A stretch of 18,767 nt of DNA, taken from contig JAJZQR010000085.1 in assembly GCA_021806765.1 (NCBI GenBank), forward strand, positions 1 to 18,767. The letters are read 5' to 3'. Under the pieces are notes generated by a model. That model saw nothing but the letters and a program-made list of their open reading frames with translations, did no database searches and was not told the origin of the DNA. The stretch is from Chloroflexota bacterium. Its GTDB lineage: Bacteria > Chloroflexota > UBA6077. The position numbers and the translations under genes were made by a program. Below, piece by piece: positions 1 through 8,166 of this stretch (the stretch's first letter is position 1; each line of letters starts with the position of its first letter).

Positions 1-101
1 CGACTATCTCTGCCTTGGAGTCCGCCGTCGATCATGCCTTCACCCAGGTGGAAGATCGGATCATCACCAAATGTCGCCCCCAATTGGGGCTAGCTGCTTA
101 G
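1..101 (+). CDS. C-terminal end of an unidentified protein (5' end outside window)
   Basis: The frame beginning at base 3 is open from the window edge to a TAG at 99-101. It encodes about 32 residues with ordinary protein composition, including the stretch VDHAFTQVEDRIITKCRP. It stops 85 bp before pepT on the same strand. A promoter-like TTGACA follows at 121, so it need not be cotranscribed with pepT. No family could be assigned from so short a tail, and the assignment as coding rests only on frame openness and plausible composition. Confidence 0.4.
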   Translation, partial: TISALESAVDHAFTQVEDRIITKCRPQLGLAA

Positions 102-120
102 GACAAGGATGTGTCGCTGA

Positions 121-168
121 TTGACAATGGTTGGCCCTTTCTGTTCTAGGATAGTAGTATAGTAGTAT
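121..168 (+). promoter_or_regulatory. Putative pepT promoter region with an 8-bp direct repeat
   Basis: A consensus -35 hexamer TTGACA lies at 121-126. No perfectly spaced -10 is present: TAGGAT at 147-152 has a 20-bp spacer and TATAGT at 158-163 is farther still. The stretch 151-166 is a tandem direct repeat of ATAGTAGT, followed by ATG at 167. The repeat could be an operator or simply replication slippage. The pepT ATG follows at 187 behind a weak purine-rich ribosome site (AGGGTAAGAAG). Confidence 0.35.
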
Positions 169-186
169 GAGCCAGGGTAAGAAGAC

Positions 187-1440
187 ATGAACTTGGAAAA
201 GGACGTATTGTCACGGCTTCTACGCTACGCTCAGATCGATACTCAGTCTGATGAGAATTCGACAAGCTATCCGAGTTCTGCCGGTCAATGGGACTTGCTG
301 AGGTTGCTGGACAGGGAGTTGCGCGAACTTGGATTGGAGGACGTCGGGATTGATGAATTCGGCTACGTGACCGCTACCTTGCCGGGCACTATGTCGAGGG
401 GGGACGGCGATATGCAGGTCGTGCCGGTTGTCGGATTGCTGGCGCACGTAGATACCACTCCGGAGGTCAGCGGCTCTGGAGTTTGCCCGCACGTCGTGCA
501 CGACTACATAGGCGGCCCGATTGTGCTAGTTGGGGATGCTACGCAAGTGATTAGCGCTGATGAGACGCCGCACCTCCATGAGTGCATTGGTCACGATATC
601 GTGAGTTCTGATGGCACGACGCTTCTAGGGGCTGACGACAAGGCCGGAGTCGCCGAGATCATGACAGCGCTATCGCATCTGGTGTCCCACCCAGAGTGGC
701 GACACGGCACGGTGCGTGTTGCCTTCATTCCTGACGAAGAAACGGGCCGCGGCACCGAACACTTCGACGTGTCCGCGTTTGGTGCTCACTATGCCTATAC
801 AATAGATGGGGATAACCCAGGCGAGATTGAGGATGAAACCTTCTGTGCCGATACTGCCGTCGTCACTTTCCACGGTCGCAATGTTCACCCTGGATACGCC
901 AAGGGCAAGCTGGTCAACGCCATCAAGTTGGCTGCAACTCTCTTAGAGCGACTTCCGCAGGATGGACTTTCGCCTGAGACGACCGAGGGCCGAGAGGGCT
1001 ATCTTCATCCATTTAGTATTGAGGGAGACAGCGAAACCGCGCGGTTGAGCTTCTATGTTCGGGACTTTGAAGTGGGTGGTCTAGCCGAGAAGGAACACTA
1101 TCTTCGACGGCTGGCCAACGAAATCGAGGTTTCCGAGCCTCGCGCGAAAGTGGACGTAGTGGTCAGTGAGAGCTATCGAAACACGAAAGATGTCTTGCAG
1201 CGCCATCCGCAGGTAGTCGCGAACGGGGAAGAGGCTATGCGTCGAGCAGGGCTGCGCCCGAAGCGGACGCTCAATCGGGGCGGGACCGACGGGTGCAGGC
1301 TAAGCTTCATGGGGCTGCCGACCGCCAACATATTTGCCGGTGGGCAGAACATCCACAGCAAGCGAGAGTGGGTCTCGGTACAGGACATGTCCAAGGCGGT
1401 GGAAGTGCTCGTCCATCTGGTTCAAGTGTGGGCCGAGTGA
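187..1440 (+). CDS. pepT: Peptidase T (tripeptide aminopeptidase, M20B)
   Basis: A cytoplasmic zinc aminopeptidase that removes the N-terminal residue from tripeptides during peptide recycling. At 417 aa it matches the family length. All M20B landmarks are visible: H87-x-D89 in LLAHVDTTP; the bridging Asp in GADD (about D150); the catalytic Glu and neighbouring ligand in IPDEETGRGTEHFD (E184/E185); a further Asp in TIDGDNPGEIEDE (about D207); and the C-terminal His ligand in GGQNIHSKREW (about H390). The central residues 210-325 correspond to the dimerisation lid. Start ATG at 187 gives the expected N-terminus (LLRYAQIDTQSD). It appears to be an ordinary chromosomal gene and marks the left edge of the accessory material. 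Recognition is by motif and overall sequence pattern. Confidence 0.95.
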   Translation: MNLEKDVLSRLLRYAQIDTQSDENSTSYPSSAGQWDLLRLLDRELRELGLEDVGIDEFGYVTATLPGTMSRGDGDMQVVPVVGLLAHVDTTPEVSGSGVCPHVVHDYIGGPIVLVGDATQVISADETPHLHECIGHDIVSSDGTTLLGADDKAGVAEIMTALSHLVSHPEWRHGTVRVAFIPDEETGRGTEHFDVSAFGAHYAYTIDGDNPGEIEDETFCADTAVVTFHGRNVHPGYAKGKLVNAIKLAATLLERLPQDGLSPETTEGREGYLHPFSIEGDSETARLSFYVRDFEVGGLAEKEHYLRRLANEIEVSEPRAKVDVVVSESYRNTKDVLQRHPQVVANGEEAMRRAGLRPKRTLNRGGTDGCRLSFMGLPTANIFAGGQNIHSKREWVSVQDMSKAVEVLVHLVQVWAE

Positions 1441-2100
1441 GCATCTCCCGTCCTGGCAATCTCGAGCACTTGTCCGACATCAACTCGCCCCCCTTAGATG
1501 TGCCCTCCGAGCGGCAGGCGAAGAGGTGATCTCCACAACCCTTGGGGTATCGTCAGTAATGGGGATTGGGTTCGCGCGTAACACGCGCTGGGCGGTCACT
1601 GCTGCTGTCCCTGCCGGACAACCGCCCTGAAGCACGAGCATCATTGTGTCGTGAGGTGACATACTCTTCTTGAGTTCCGACGATACCTGATGACCTTGCA
1701 GCCGCTGACTCTTCCTTTGGCGATCTAATGCCCCTAAGGTTCGCCAGCACCTCACGTAAGCGCGTGGTATGGCCACACATAACGCTCGAAACTGGACAGG
1801 ACGCTGGGCGCCGGAATGCGTCTCCGGGAGCGCAGCCAATTTCGAACAGACATAGCCGCTAGGCTGATGTCGTGCGAAAGACGACCAGTACGTGATCAGC
1901 ACAAACGCGCGTCTTCAACTGGCACTTGAAGGCAGGTCAATGGCGAATCCACTTCGATCCAGCCCCAGGACCAGGCCGGCTGTTAGTGGGATACGTGGGC
2001 AAGCATCTGCGCACAGCTAAGTTCCACCACTGAATTCCGTTTCCTCCTTCGTCTGGCCTGAGTTTCCAAGAATGCGACCACGGCCGGACCTACGAAGGGA
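1441..2100. other. 660-bp stretch without a convincing gene
   Basis: Several open frames of 60-140 codons cross this stretch, mainly on the minus strand. None has a recognisable motif, a good ribosome site or protein-like composition. A 6-bp perfect hairpin (GCGCGT-AAC-ACGCGC) lies near 1574-1588 with no T-run, so it is not a clear terminator for pepT. Nothing resembling a tRNA or a repeat array was seen. Confidence 0.5.
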
Positions 2101-2104
2101 CATG

Positions 2105-2133
2105 TTGACATAAGTAACATCTTGTTGTATAAG
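2105..2133 (+). promoter_or_regulatory. Near-consensus sigma70 promoter (TTGACA-17-TATAAG)
   Basis: TTGACA at 2105-2110 is followed by exactly 17 bp and TATAAG at 2128-2133. A transcript from this promoter would start about 2139-2141, at or within two bases of the ATG at 2141. No Shine-Dalgarno sequence precedes that ATG. The geometry suggests a leaderless mRNA. Confidence 0.75.
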
Positions 2134-2140
2134 CCTCTTG

Positions 2141-2776
2141 ATGGAGGCCACTTCTCTTGAACCACAACCAGTCGTTTCGCCAAGCGTATATGCACTCATC
2201 CTGACTTCGCCAAGGCTCAGGCGAATGCTCCTCCCTCAAGGTCTCCTGCCGAGCCCCTACGAGATCCTTAGCTACGAGTCCACCCTCATCCTCCACGACG
2301 CCAGCGGCAACAAGGCTACCGTCAAGCGTAACCAGCAGGTCCGCTTTCTTCAGGACGGGATTGCCGGCATGCTGGACCATGTCTGGGGAGATGGCGTTGC
2401 GCTGACGGCCTACCACAACGAGGCTGGCGTGCTGAGGGATTTGTTTCTAGACGAGGGGAAGCGCCACCTGGTGGTGGGCTTCAAGCGGCCGATGTGTCGG
2501 GGAGAGATGCTAACTTTTAGAGTGGAGCGAACGGCGATGGTGGGGTTTACCGGGGACGAGGAATGGTTGGAAACGACGATAGACCATCCGACGGCGCACC
2601 TGAGCCGTAGCATCGTGTTCCCCAAGGAGCGACCTTGCCTGCAAGCCAACCTTGATTGCGAAGGTCACGAGCATCCTTTGCCGATCAGAGTCCTAGCGGG
2701 TGGAAGAACTCTTGTAGGCTTTCATATAGCTAAGCCTAGGGTCGAGACTCCATACACTATTCGTTGGATTTGGTAG
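2141..2776 (+). CDS. Orphan 211-aa protein of unknown function
   Basis: I do not recognise this protein. It starts MEATSLEPQP and has no signal peptide or membrane segment. The middle (about 45-125) reads like a beta-rich domain with alternating hydrophobics (ESTLILHDASGN, KRHLVVGFKRP). The C-terminal third (about 145-211) contains a possible Cys/His pair in LDCEGHEHP and ends in the aromatic run YTIRWIW, like the last strand of a sandwich fold. A TTG one codon upstream at 2138 is also possible, but ATG at 2141 coincides with the predicted transcription start. It is separated from both neighbours by non-coding DNA and has its own strong promoter, so it is monocistronic. Its position beside a restriction-modification pair makes a conflict-related role possible but unproven. 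Confidence 0.65.
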   Translation: MEATSLEPQPVVSPSVYALILTSPRLRRMLLPQGLLPSPYEILSYESTLILHDASGNKATVKRNQQVRFLQDGIAGMLDHVWGDGVALTAYHNEAGVLRDLFLDEGKRHLVVGFKRPMCRGEMLTFRVERTAMVGFTGDEEWLETTIDHPTAHLSRSIVFPKERPCLQANLDCEGHEHPLPIRVLAGGRTLVGFHIAKPRVETPYTIRWIW

Positions 2777-2949
2777 ACAGCAAAAGCGGTGAGCTAGCCA
2801 GCCCACCGCCTCTGCCCAAACCTCTGCCGGCGCTCAGCCGCCGTCGCCGCCACCTTCCATAGCAGTCCCTCCAACCATCCGAAGTGGTCCCGGGGCAACT
2901 AGACAAACACCAATTGGCGAGCGAATTATAATAGCTAGCTATTAGCATG

Positions 2950-3156
2950 TCAACTGCGTCTCTTCTTCCGCGGACCCTTCTTCCGCAATTCTGTACTGGC
3001 TAGGTATTCGGCAACGGCCTCAGCCGTGGTGAACCAGTCTCGCCCCATCCTCCTCGCCTTGAGGCGACCAGTCCTTGCTAGGAGTGCCAGATGGGATTGA
3101 CTGATTGGGAACCTAGCCGCTGCCTCCTTGAGCGAGATTAGACGCTCTTCTTCCAA
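2950..3156 (-). CDS. Small HTH (MerR/excisionase-type) DNA-binding protein
   Basis: A 68-residue protein made almost wholly of one winged-helix HTH of the excisionase/MerR-like kind. It shows ISLKEAAARF (helix 1), the turn and recognition helix ISQSHLALLARTGRL, then the wing KARRMGRDWFTT and helix AEAVAEYLAS. A very basic tail follows (RKKGPRKKRRS). The start is TTG at 3156, preceded by an AGGGG ribosome site about 5 bp away; no ATG is available in frame. It diverges from the restriction endonuclease gene across a 150-bp intergenic region, the usual arrangement for a regulator of the neighbouring gene. It could equally be an orphaned recombination directionality factor or the antitoxin/regulator of a lost partner. 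Confidence 0.7.
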   Translation of the reverse strand: MEEERLISLKEAAARFPISQSHLALLARTGRLKARRMGRDWFTTAEAVAEYLASTELRKKGPRKKRRS

Positions 3157-3309
3157 CGGCCCCTTGGCCTATCTTCAAGGTGCTGACATTATAGTGCGAA
3201 CACCACCATCTCCGCTTTAAAGTGAAGTCTTGTGTCAACTAGGGTACAATGAGCCAGAAAGTCGCTACTGCCACCTTCCCGACTGAAATCAAGGAAGCAG
3301 GAGAGGGGA

Positions 3310-4194
3310 ATGCCGACCCGCGGCTCCGCCATCAACCCGCTTGCCAAAGCCTACAGAGACCTCTCCGTTGCGGCTAAGGTCGATCTGAAGGGAGCGGCAA
3401 CCTCTGCCCGGTTACTGGCGTTGGTGGAAACCTCGCTAAACTTTCTCAACAATAAGTGTGTCAAGGTGGATCTGATCTCGCGAGTGGCTGGCAAGAGCTA
3501 CGCTTCCTATGCCAAACGAACCACTCCCAACGAGATTTCCAGACCAGCCAACACCTCACTTTTTGTTGTTGACATCGCCTGGATCCGAGAGAAATGGCAA
3601 GCATGGCGAACCCAGAGCCTTACCTCCGACGAAATCGCCAAACTAGGCTACACCATGGCCACTGCCTACTCGGTGGCCAGCGACCTTTTTGATCGCAATA
3701 ACAAGAAGGGGCCGGCCACGTACTTCGAGCACCTGGTGGGGCACCTGTTCGCCAGGCAGTATGGGGTAAACCCAACCAAGGAAGCCCACTTCACCATCGC
3801 CAAGGAGTCGGTGTCGATGACTATGGACTTTCTCTTCGAGTTGGGCGAACGTAAGCCGCGGATTCACCTGCCGGTGAAACTTTCGACCCGGGAGAGGGTA
3901 GTCCAAGCCTGGTCACACCAGAGGATGCTCGATGCGCACTACGGGGACGATAGCTACCGCGCGGTGCTGGTAATACACTCGGAGACCAAACTCGACTCAC
4001 GAAGCCACGAGGTTATCGAGATCACGGTCCCCCGCCAGTGGCTGGCCTATCAGACCCTCCTTGCGAAGATGGACCGGATTTACTTCTTCGACATGCCGGA
4101 CAACTACGCTACCCTTTCGAGGAACTACCCGAACATTATCACTGTCAAGCCCTTCGCGGAGTTCTTCACGGAAAGAGCGAAAGTGACTGGCTAG
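3310..4194 (+). CDS. Probable type II restriction endonuclease (EcoRII-like PD-(D/E)XK fold)
   Basis: A 294-aa cytoplasmic protein, presumed to cut DNA unmodified by the methyltransferase encoded tail-to-tail beside it. The catalytic region is visible at 137-200: a Glu in the helix [16 protein letters not shown] (E140), an acidic residue in TMDFLFELG (D173), then [16 protein letters not shown]. The Lys (K190) and Arg (R196) there keep the six-residue spacing of the EcoRII active-site strand (K324 to R330, from memory). The following segment [13 protein letters not shown] looks like the next core strand. The N-terminal 130 residues are helical and probably carry target recognition. The ribosome site AGGAGAGGGG sits directly before the ATG. 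Its 3' end overlaps the methyltransferase gene by 29 bp. Without that neighbour I would have called it unknown; with it, nuclease is the best reading. Confidence 0.75.
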   Translation: MPTRGSAINPLAKAYRDLSVAAKVDLKGAATSARLLALVETSLNFLNNKCVKVDLISRVAGKSYASYAKRTTPNEISRPANTSLFVVDIAWIREKWQAWRTQSLTSDEIAKLGYTMATAYSVASDLFDRNNKKGPATYFEHLVGHLFARQYGVNPTKEAHFTIAKESVSMTMDFLFELGERKPRIHLPVKLSTRERVVQAWSHQRMLDAHYGDDSYRAVLVIHSETKLDSRSHEVIEITVPRQWLAYQTLLAKMDRIYFFDMPDNYATLSRNYPNIITVKPFAEFFTERAKVTG

Positions 4195-4993
4195 GGTCAC
4201 CATCTGGATAGTATCGGTCGGTGATGCCCATCCATTTGGTCTTGCCCTTTGGCTTATGGAAGACCACGAAATAGGAGTGGCTCTTGCGTGCGTGCACCTG
4301 GTTCAGAACCCGGCTGACCCCGGGCTTACCCATTCGCATCACGACGAACAGGTCCTCGACGACAAAGCCATAGGTGGCGAGCTCGTTGATGATCTCGACG
4401 TGGGTCAGCCGCTGAGTATTGGCGCAAACCTCATCCTGGCACTTAACGATGTAGATGCCGTTGGGCTTCAGGATCCGCCAGGCTTCCCGGGCTGCCTGGA
4501 AATAGAGGTCGAGCACCGCCTCGTGGTACTTCTTCTCCGAGTTGATGCTGTTGTTGCGGTAGTATCCCTCGTAGTTTTGGTGTCCGACGTGAGCGCTCCC
4601 GCCAGGTGTGTGCATGTAAGGCGGGTCAAAGACAACGCAGTCGATGGACTCGTCCTCGTAGGGAAGCTGCCGACAGTCGATGCCGGTCAATATATCGGTA
4701 GGGAGTAGGTGATAGATGCCTTCGGGAACCTGCTGCCAGAAAACACCGTTACCGTAGGTAACGTCAGCCACGGTTGAGCCTGGGACAACATAGAGAGAAA
4801 GGACGTAGGGGAAGATGTCGGCGTTAGTTCCCTGGTAGGCCGAGAAGACCAGGTCGTTCGTAGCGATACCTGCTGCTGCTTTTCGCTTCTTCCTACCAAC
4901 TGGTCGGAGAACTGCTGGGACTTTCGTATGCGGCTTCAACTCCTCGATCAAATCGAAAGGTATCTGCTCGTTCTCCTCCTTGACCGTGCTCAT
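4166..4993 (-). CDS. Site-specific DNA methyltransferase (DPPY motif, N6-adenine or N4-cytosine)
   Basis: An AdoMet-dependent DNA aminomethyltransferase protecting the host from the convergent nuclease. I prefer the ATG at 4993 (275 aa), because GAGGAGAGG lies about 10 bp upstream. A TTG at 5116 extends the frame by 41 residues of poor composition. Motif I is [12 protein letters not shown] (about 75-86), the catalytic motif IV is [10 protein letters not shown] (123-132), and [13 protein letters not shown] (about 176-188) is the strand after it. Motif I precedes motif IV with only a short gap. The segment after DPPY, rich in Tyr and Asn ([12 protein letters not shown]), is likely target-contacting. 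The C-terminus ([11 protein letters not shown]) finishes the Rossmann-like core. Whether adenine or cytosine is modified cannot be told from sequence alone. Confidence 0.88.
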   Translation of the reverse strand: MSTVKEENEQIPFDLIEELKPHTKVPAVLRPVGRKKRKAAAGIATNDLVFSAYQGTNADIFPYVLSLYVVPGSTVADVTYGNGVFWQQVPEGIYHLLPTDILTGIDCRQLPYEDESIDCVVFDPPYMHTPGGSAHVGHQNYEGYYRNNSINSEKKYHEAVLDLYFQAAREAWRILKPNGIYIVKCQDEVCANTQRLTHVEIINELATYGFVVEDLFVVMRMGKPGVSRVLNQVHARKSHSYFVVFHKPKGKTKWMGITDRYYPDGDPSQSLSLFP

Positions 4994-5624
4994 GCGCGCC
5001 AACCTCTCCTCGGAACTTGTGGATGGGCTCAGGGGTCGCCCACTAGAACTCGATCCATGCTCAGTAGGGTCGCCGAGCTTGAGATTAGCCTCGGCGCCGA
5101 ACGGCACCCTGACCAACTCCTCGAAGCTCTCTCACCGCCCCAGTATTCAGCGCATTATACCAGTCGGCCTGCTTCTTGTGTTCTTCTTGATGTTTCGCCG
5201 ATAGCCGTGCAGTGATGTCTCTCGGACTCTTTCACTGATCGATCTGTCTCTGCAGTACGGCCTCCCTTGGTGGGACCACCCTTGCCTGTGAGTGTGCGAA
5301 TGGAACTTGCATCCGAACGGGTGTTCTATTCTTGCGCCGGCATGAGGTTGTTGTCAACGACGAGCGCATCATGGAAAGCAGAATCCAGCCAAAGGGAAAC
5401 GGACTGCGACGACTAGACATCAACGTCGAAGAACAGATGAGTATTGAGCACATCGTGCAGATTGGCCGAAGCTCTGGCTAGCTCAGAAGCCGACAAACGG
5501 CATTCATTCACCTCTGGTTCGGCTGCTCGCATATCTGGCCCATGAGGGCTGCGGGAATGGGGGCAGGGCGCTACTCTCAGCCTCGCAGGCTACCAAGGGT
5601 GGCATCGCTTGCTTGCTCGAAGGC
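4994..5624. other. 630-bp spacer between the methyltransferase and the secreted-protein gene
   Basis: Apart from the coding remnant at 5239-5481 and the upstream region of the methyltransferase, no gene, RNA or repeat is evident. A short inverted repeat (AGCCT-CGC-AGGCT, about 5578-5590) lies downstream of the secreted-protein gene. It has no T-run, so a terminator call is not justified. Confidence 0.4.
5239..5481 (+). pseudogene. Possible C-terminal remnant of an unidentified gene
   Basis: The plus-strand frame is open from 5239 to a TAG at 5479-5481. Its last 50 residues look like real protein (RRHEVVVNDERIMESRI, then RRLDINVEEQMSIEHIVQIG). There is no start codon in the first 130 bp of the frame, and the first ATG is internal (about 5371). 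A decayed or truncated gene end is therefore more likely than an intact gene. I could not assign a family. The evidence is composition only. Confidence 0.3.
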
Positions 5625-8105
5625 TCAAGGGTTAACAACCGAGTTGTAGTACCGCACTTCATCGATGTCGCCGCGCCACGATTCCTGATTCCAGACATTG
5701 CCCATGACGCTGCCAAGGTAAAGATCGTAGACGACACTGTTTATGCCCCCAACGGACAAGGTCTTGGTCGACCTTAGGCCTCCATCTTTATAGAACTTTA
5801 CGTTGAGGCCATCATAGGACACTGTGACATTGTTCCATTGACCAACCGTAAGCATCCCACCATCACTTTGGACGCTGCTGCCACCGCCACTCGACCATAC
5901 CTGAAGCTCCAAGCGGTCGCTGCGCTGGTTCAGTGCCCAGCGCTCCCTGGCATTGTTGGATGCCCCTTGGCTGGCTATGGGACTGACCTCCGGAGAGCCA
6001 CTGGGACGCACAGAGGCTGCAAACGTGAAGGTGTTGGACTCGAGGGAAGACGATCCGCCAATCTTGACTCCTGCACCTCGCTCCCCCGCGAAGTGCACTG
6101 CCTTCCCCCTGATGCCAGTAGTCCAGTTCGCGCTCGCAAGCTGCGCGATGTTGCCGTATCCCGACAGGTCGGACGATGTTGAGCCCGAGCCCTCGTCGAA
6201 ATCCCAGGATCCCACCAACCGCCCATCAAGAGGAGGCGAGACTGTGACCATGTTGGGCTTTGTTGCGGTGTAGGAACCGCCTTGCCCAGAGACAGTCAGT
6301 GAAACGGTGTACGTACCTTGCGTGCTGTAAGTGTGGTTGATGGCACCGGACTGCGTGCTCGTCGTGCCGTCGCCGAAGTTCCATAGCCAGCTGCTTATGC
6401 CAGCACTGGCGTTTCGGTCTGAGAAACGAACCGTGAGTGGGGCACGGCCTGAGGTGGAGTTCTCCGCAACGAAATCGACCGACGGTGGAGGGTAGACCTG
6501 TTGACTCAAGGTGTAGCTTCTTGATGTGGAGATCGCACCCGACCAATCGCCGCCGGCGCGCGCCTGAGCCGTTACAGTACGAGTACCCGCACTGCAACCG
6601 CTGGTATTCCATGTGAAGTTGACCTCCGGTGCACCAAGCTCGTACTCGGATGGTGAACCGCAGCCAAGAGTCACTCGAATGGTGTTGTATGAGGAGTCAC
6701 TGGTTCTCGCCCTGACACTAACCGAGTCCCCAACGGACGCCGAACCTGGTGAGAGATCCAGGGCAAGAGCAGCTTGGGGACGAGGGGTGGATGTCGGCTG
6801 AGGTGCAGGCTGAGGCTGGGTTGGCCCTAGGCTGACACTAAGTCCGCGTGCATACGGAGCATCACCAGGCTCGCCATTATTGAGTATGGAGCGCACTTGC
6901 CAACGCCAAGAGCCTGCGGTTGCCGGGGCGAACGAATAGCTACTACCACTGACCGAGAGCCATTGGCCGCTGCCAGGTACGCTGTCGTTCCATGCTTCAA
7001 ACTTGTATTGAGAGGCACCGGTGTTAGACCACGAGAAACTGATGGTTTGGCCTACCTGAACCGATAGGCCATCCTGAGGGTCATAGAGGTTCGGTACCCC
7101 GGGCTGTGCAGACGTTGGTGGTCTCGTGGGTGGGCCGGTACTTGGGCAGGCGGCTCGATTGTATGCGCCCAATTCCTGTTGGCCATGGTCAAATGGGCCG
7201 GGATATCTTGCCAAGCTAAGTTCCGAATCGAGTTCGCTCCAGGATTTGGTCGCACCAGTGCAGGTACTAACTGCTTGAGAGGATGGTGGAGTAACAGCAG
7301 CAGACTGAATGCGATGAACCTTGAGTGAGGAGATAACGTCATTCCAATCCCAACCTACAAAAGATGCGCTGGCCGACCACTCTTTGCTGCCACCCGCGAA
7401 GTTGATGTTTCGGTAGGCGGTCACAGTGTAAGGTCCTACTATCTTGATGGAGGACGCCTGGTCGTTACCAATAGTAGAACCTAAGAGGCTGCTTGTATCG
7501 GAGGCGAACTTCTGGGCTCGTCCACCGAAGTCCGCGTGTTGGTAGAGCCAAACACCCTCACTGCCATCGCCTTGGGAAGCCGACGGAGTGCTGAACGTGC
7601 ATTGCAGGGAAAGCGCGTCGAGAGCACTCGCATTCCCAAAGGGCAGAGGCGGTTCGGGGGCCCCAAGAACCCAACCCCACCAATCCTTTGTGACTAGTCT
7701 CTCTGGAATATCGACACGATATTCGTTTGCCGCTATCGGAGGCTCGGGCGGGCTTGAAGTGTCGTAGACCTTCCAATTCCGAACCGACTCAACAAGACCT
7801 GCCCGTGTTCGAACGAGCGCTGCTCTTGGGTCAGTATTCCACCAATCGATTGCGTTAATTACCTTGCTCGTTGCTCCTATCACCGATGCCCCGGTTATTC
7901 CTAACTCAGATCGCGATCCAGATAGGGTAAAGTAAGCATTGTGCTCCGTCTTATTACCAACAGTGATCGAGCCCCATCTTTGGGCAATGATCGGACACGG
8001 ACGTTGTTCTTCCGCATTCGTGATCGACGGCTCGGAAAAGAGAAGCGGAAGTACAATTGCAACAGCGGATAGGAGACGCAGGGCGAGCGTTCTTGCTTTT
8101 TCCAC
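5625..8105 (-). CDS. Secreted multidomain protein: beta/gamma-crystallin, Ig-like, PKD and LamG-like domains
   Basis: An 826-aa exported protein, probably extracellular or surface-attached and binding carbohydrate or protein. It starts with GTG at 8105 behind a GGAGG ribosome site 8 bp away. Residues 1-31 are a Sec signal peptide (hydrophobic core LLSAVAIVLPLLF, likely cleavage after NA). Residues 32-180 are an unrecognised N-terminal domain. Residues 183-263 hold two beta/gamma-crystallin motifs (VWLYQHADFGGRAQKF and VTAYRNINFAGGSKEW). A Pro/Thr-rich linker precedes an Ig/fibronectin-like domain (338-426), a second Pro-rich linker, an Ig-like domain (445-533), a PKD domain with WNFGDGTTST (541-622) and a C-terminal LamG/concanavalin-like domain (628-824). 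No catalytic domain, LPXTG motif or C-terminal membrane anchor is visible. The frame is intact across the whole length. The ligand is unknown. Confidence 0.85.
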   Translation of the reverse strand: MEKARTLALRLLSAVAIVLPLLFSEPSITNAEEQRPCPIIAQRWGSITVGNKTEHNAYFTLSGSRSELGITGASVIGATSKVINAIDWWNTDPRAALVRTRAGLVESVRNWKVYDTSSPPEPPIAANEYRVDIPERLVTKDWWGWVLGAPEPPLPFGNASALDALSLQCTFSTPSASQGDGSEGVWLYQHADFGGRAQKFASDTSSLLGSTIGNDQASSIKIVGPYTVTAYRNINFAGGSKEWSASASFVGWDWNDVISSLKVHRIQSAAVTPPSSQAVSTCTGATKSWSELDSELSLARYPGPFDHGQQELGAYNRAACPSTGPPTRPPTSAQPGVPNLYDPQDGLSVQVGQTISFSWSNTGASQYKFEAWNDSVPGSGQWLSVSGSSYSFAPATAGSWRWQVRSILNNGEPGDAPYARGLSVSLGPTQPQPAPQPTSTPRPQAALALDLSPGSASVGDSVSVRARTSDSSYNTIRVTLGCGSPSEYELGAPEVNFTWNTSGCSAGTRTVTAQARAGGDWSGAISTSRSYTLSQQVYPPPSVDFVAENSTSGRAPLTVRFSDRNASAGISSWLWNFGDGTTSTQSGAINHTYSTQGTYTVSLTVSGQGGSYTATKPNMVTVSPPLDGRLVGSWDFDEGSGSTSSDLSGYGNIAQLASANWTTGIRGKAVHFAGERGAGVKIGGSSSLESNTFTFAASVRPSGSPEVSPIASQGASNNARERWALNQRSDRLELQVWSSGGGSSVQSDGGMLTVGQWNNVTVSYDGLNVKFYKDGGLRSTKTLSVGGINSVVYDLYLGSVMGNVWNQESWRGDIDEVRYYNSVVNP

Positions 8106-8118
8106 CGCCTAAACCTCC

Positions 8119-8166
8119 GACTTGACTTGACAAGTTGTACTATTCGGTTGTGCTATAATAGAGGAG
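8119..8166 (+). promoter_or_regulatory. Extended -10 promoter (TGCTATAAT) in the divergent region
   Basis: TATAAT at 8154-8159 is directly preceded by TGC, giving the extended -10 motif. TTGACA at 8127-8132 is present but 21 bp away, so it may not function as the -35. The start point would fall about 8166, the G of the GTG start of the small membrane protein, implying a leaderless message. The same stretch contains ACTTG-A-CAAGT, a perfect inverted repeat that could bind a regulator shared with the divergent secreted-protein gene. Confidence 0.6.

Noticed and set aside
1480..1902. 140-codon minus-strand open frame in the gap after pepT
   Set aside because: No motif, no ribosome site, and composition rich in Arg/Ser/Pro typical of chance frames.
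4256..4708. 150-codon plus-strand open frame
   Set aside because: It is antisense to the methyltransferase, which carries clear catalytic motifs.
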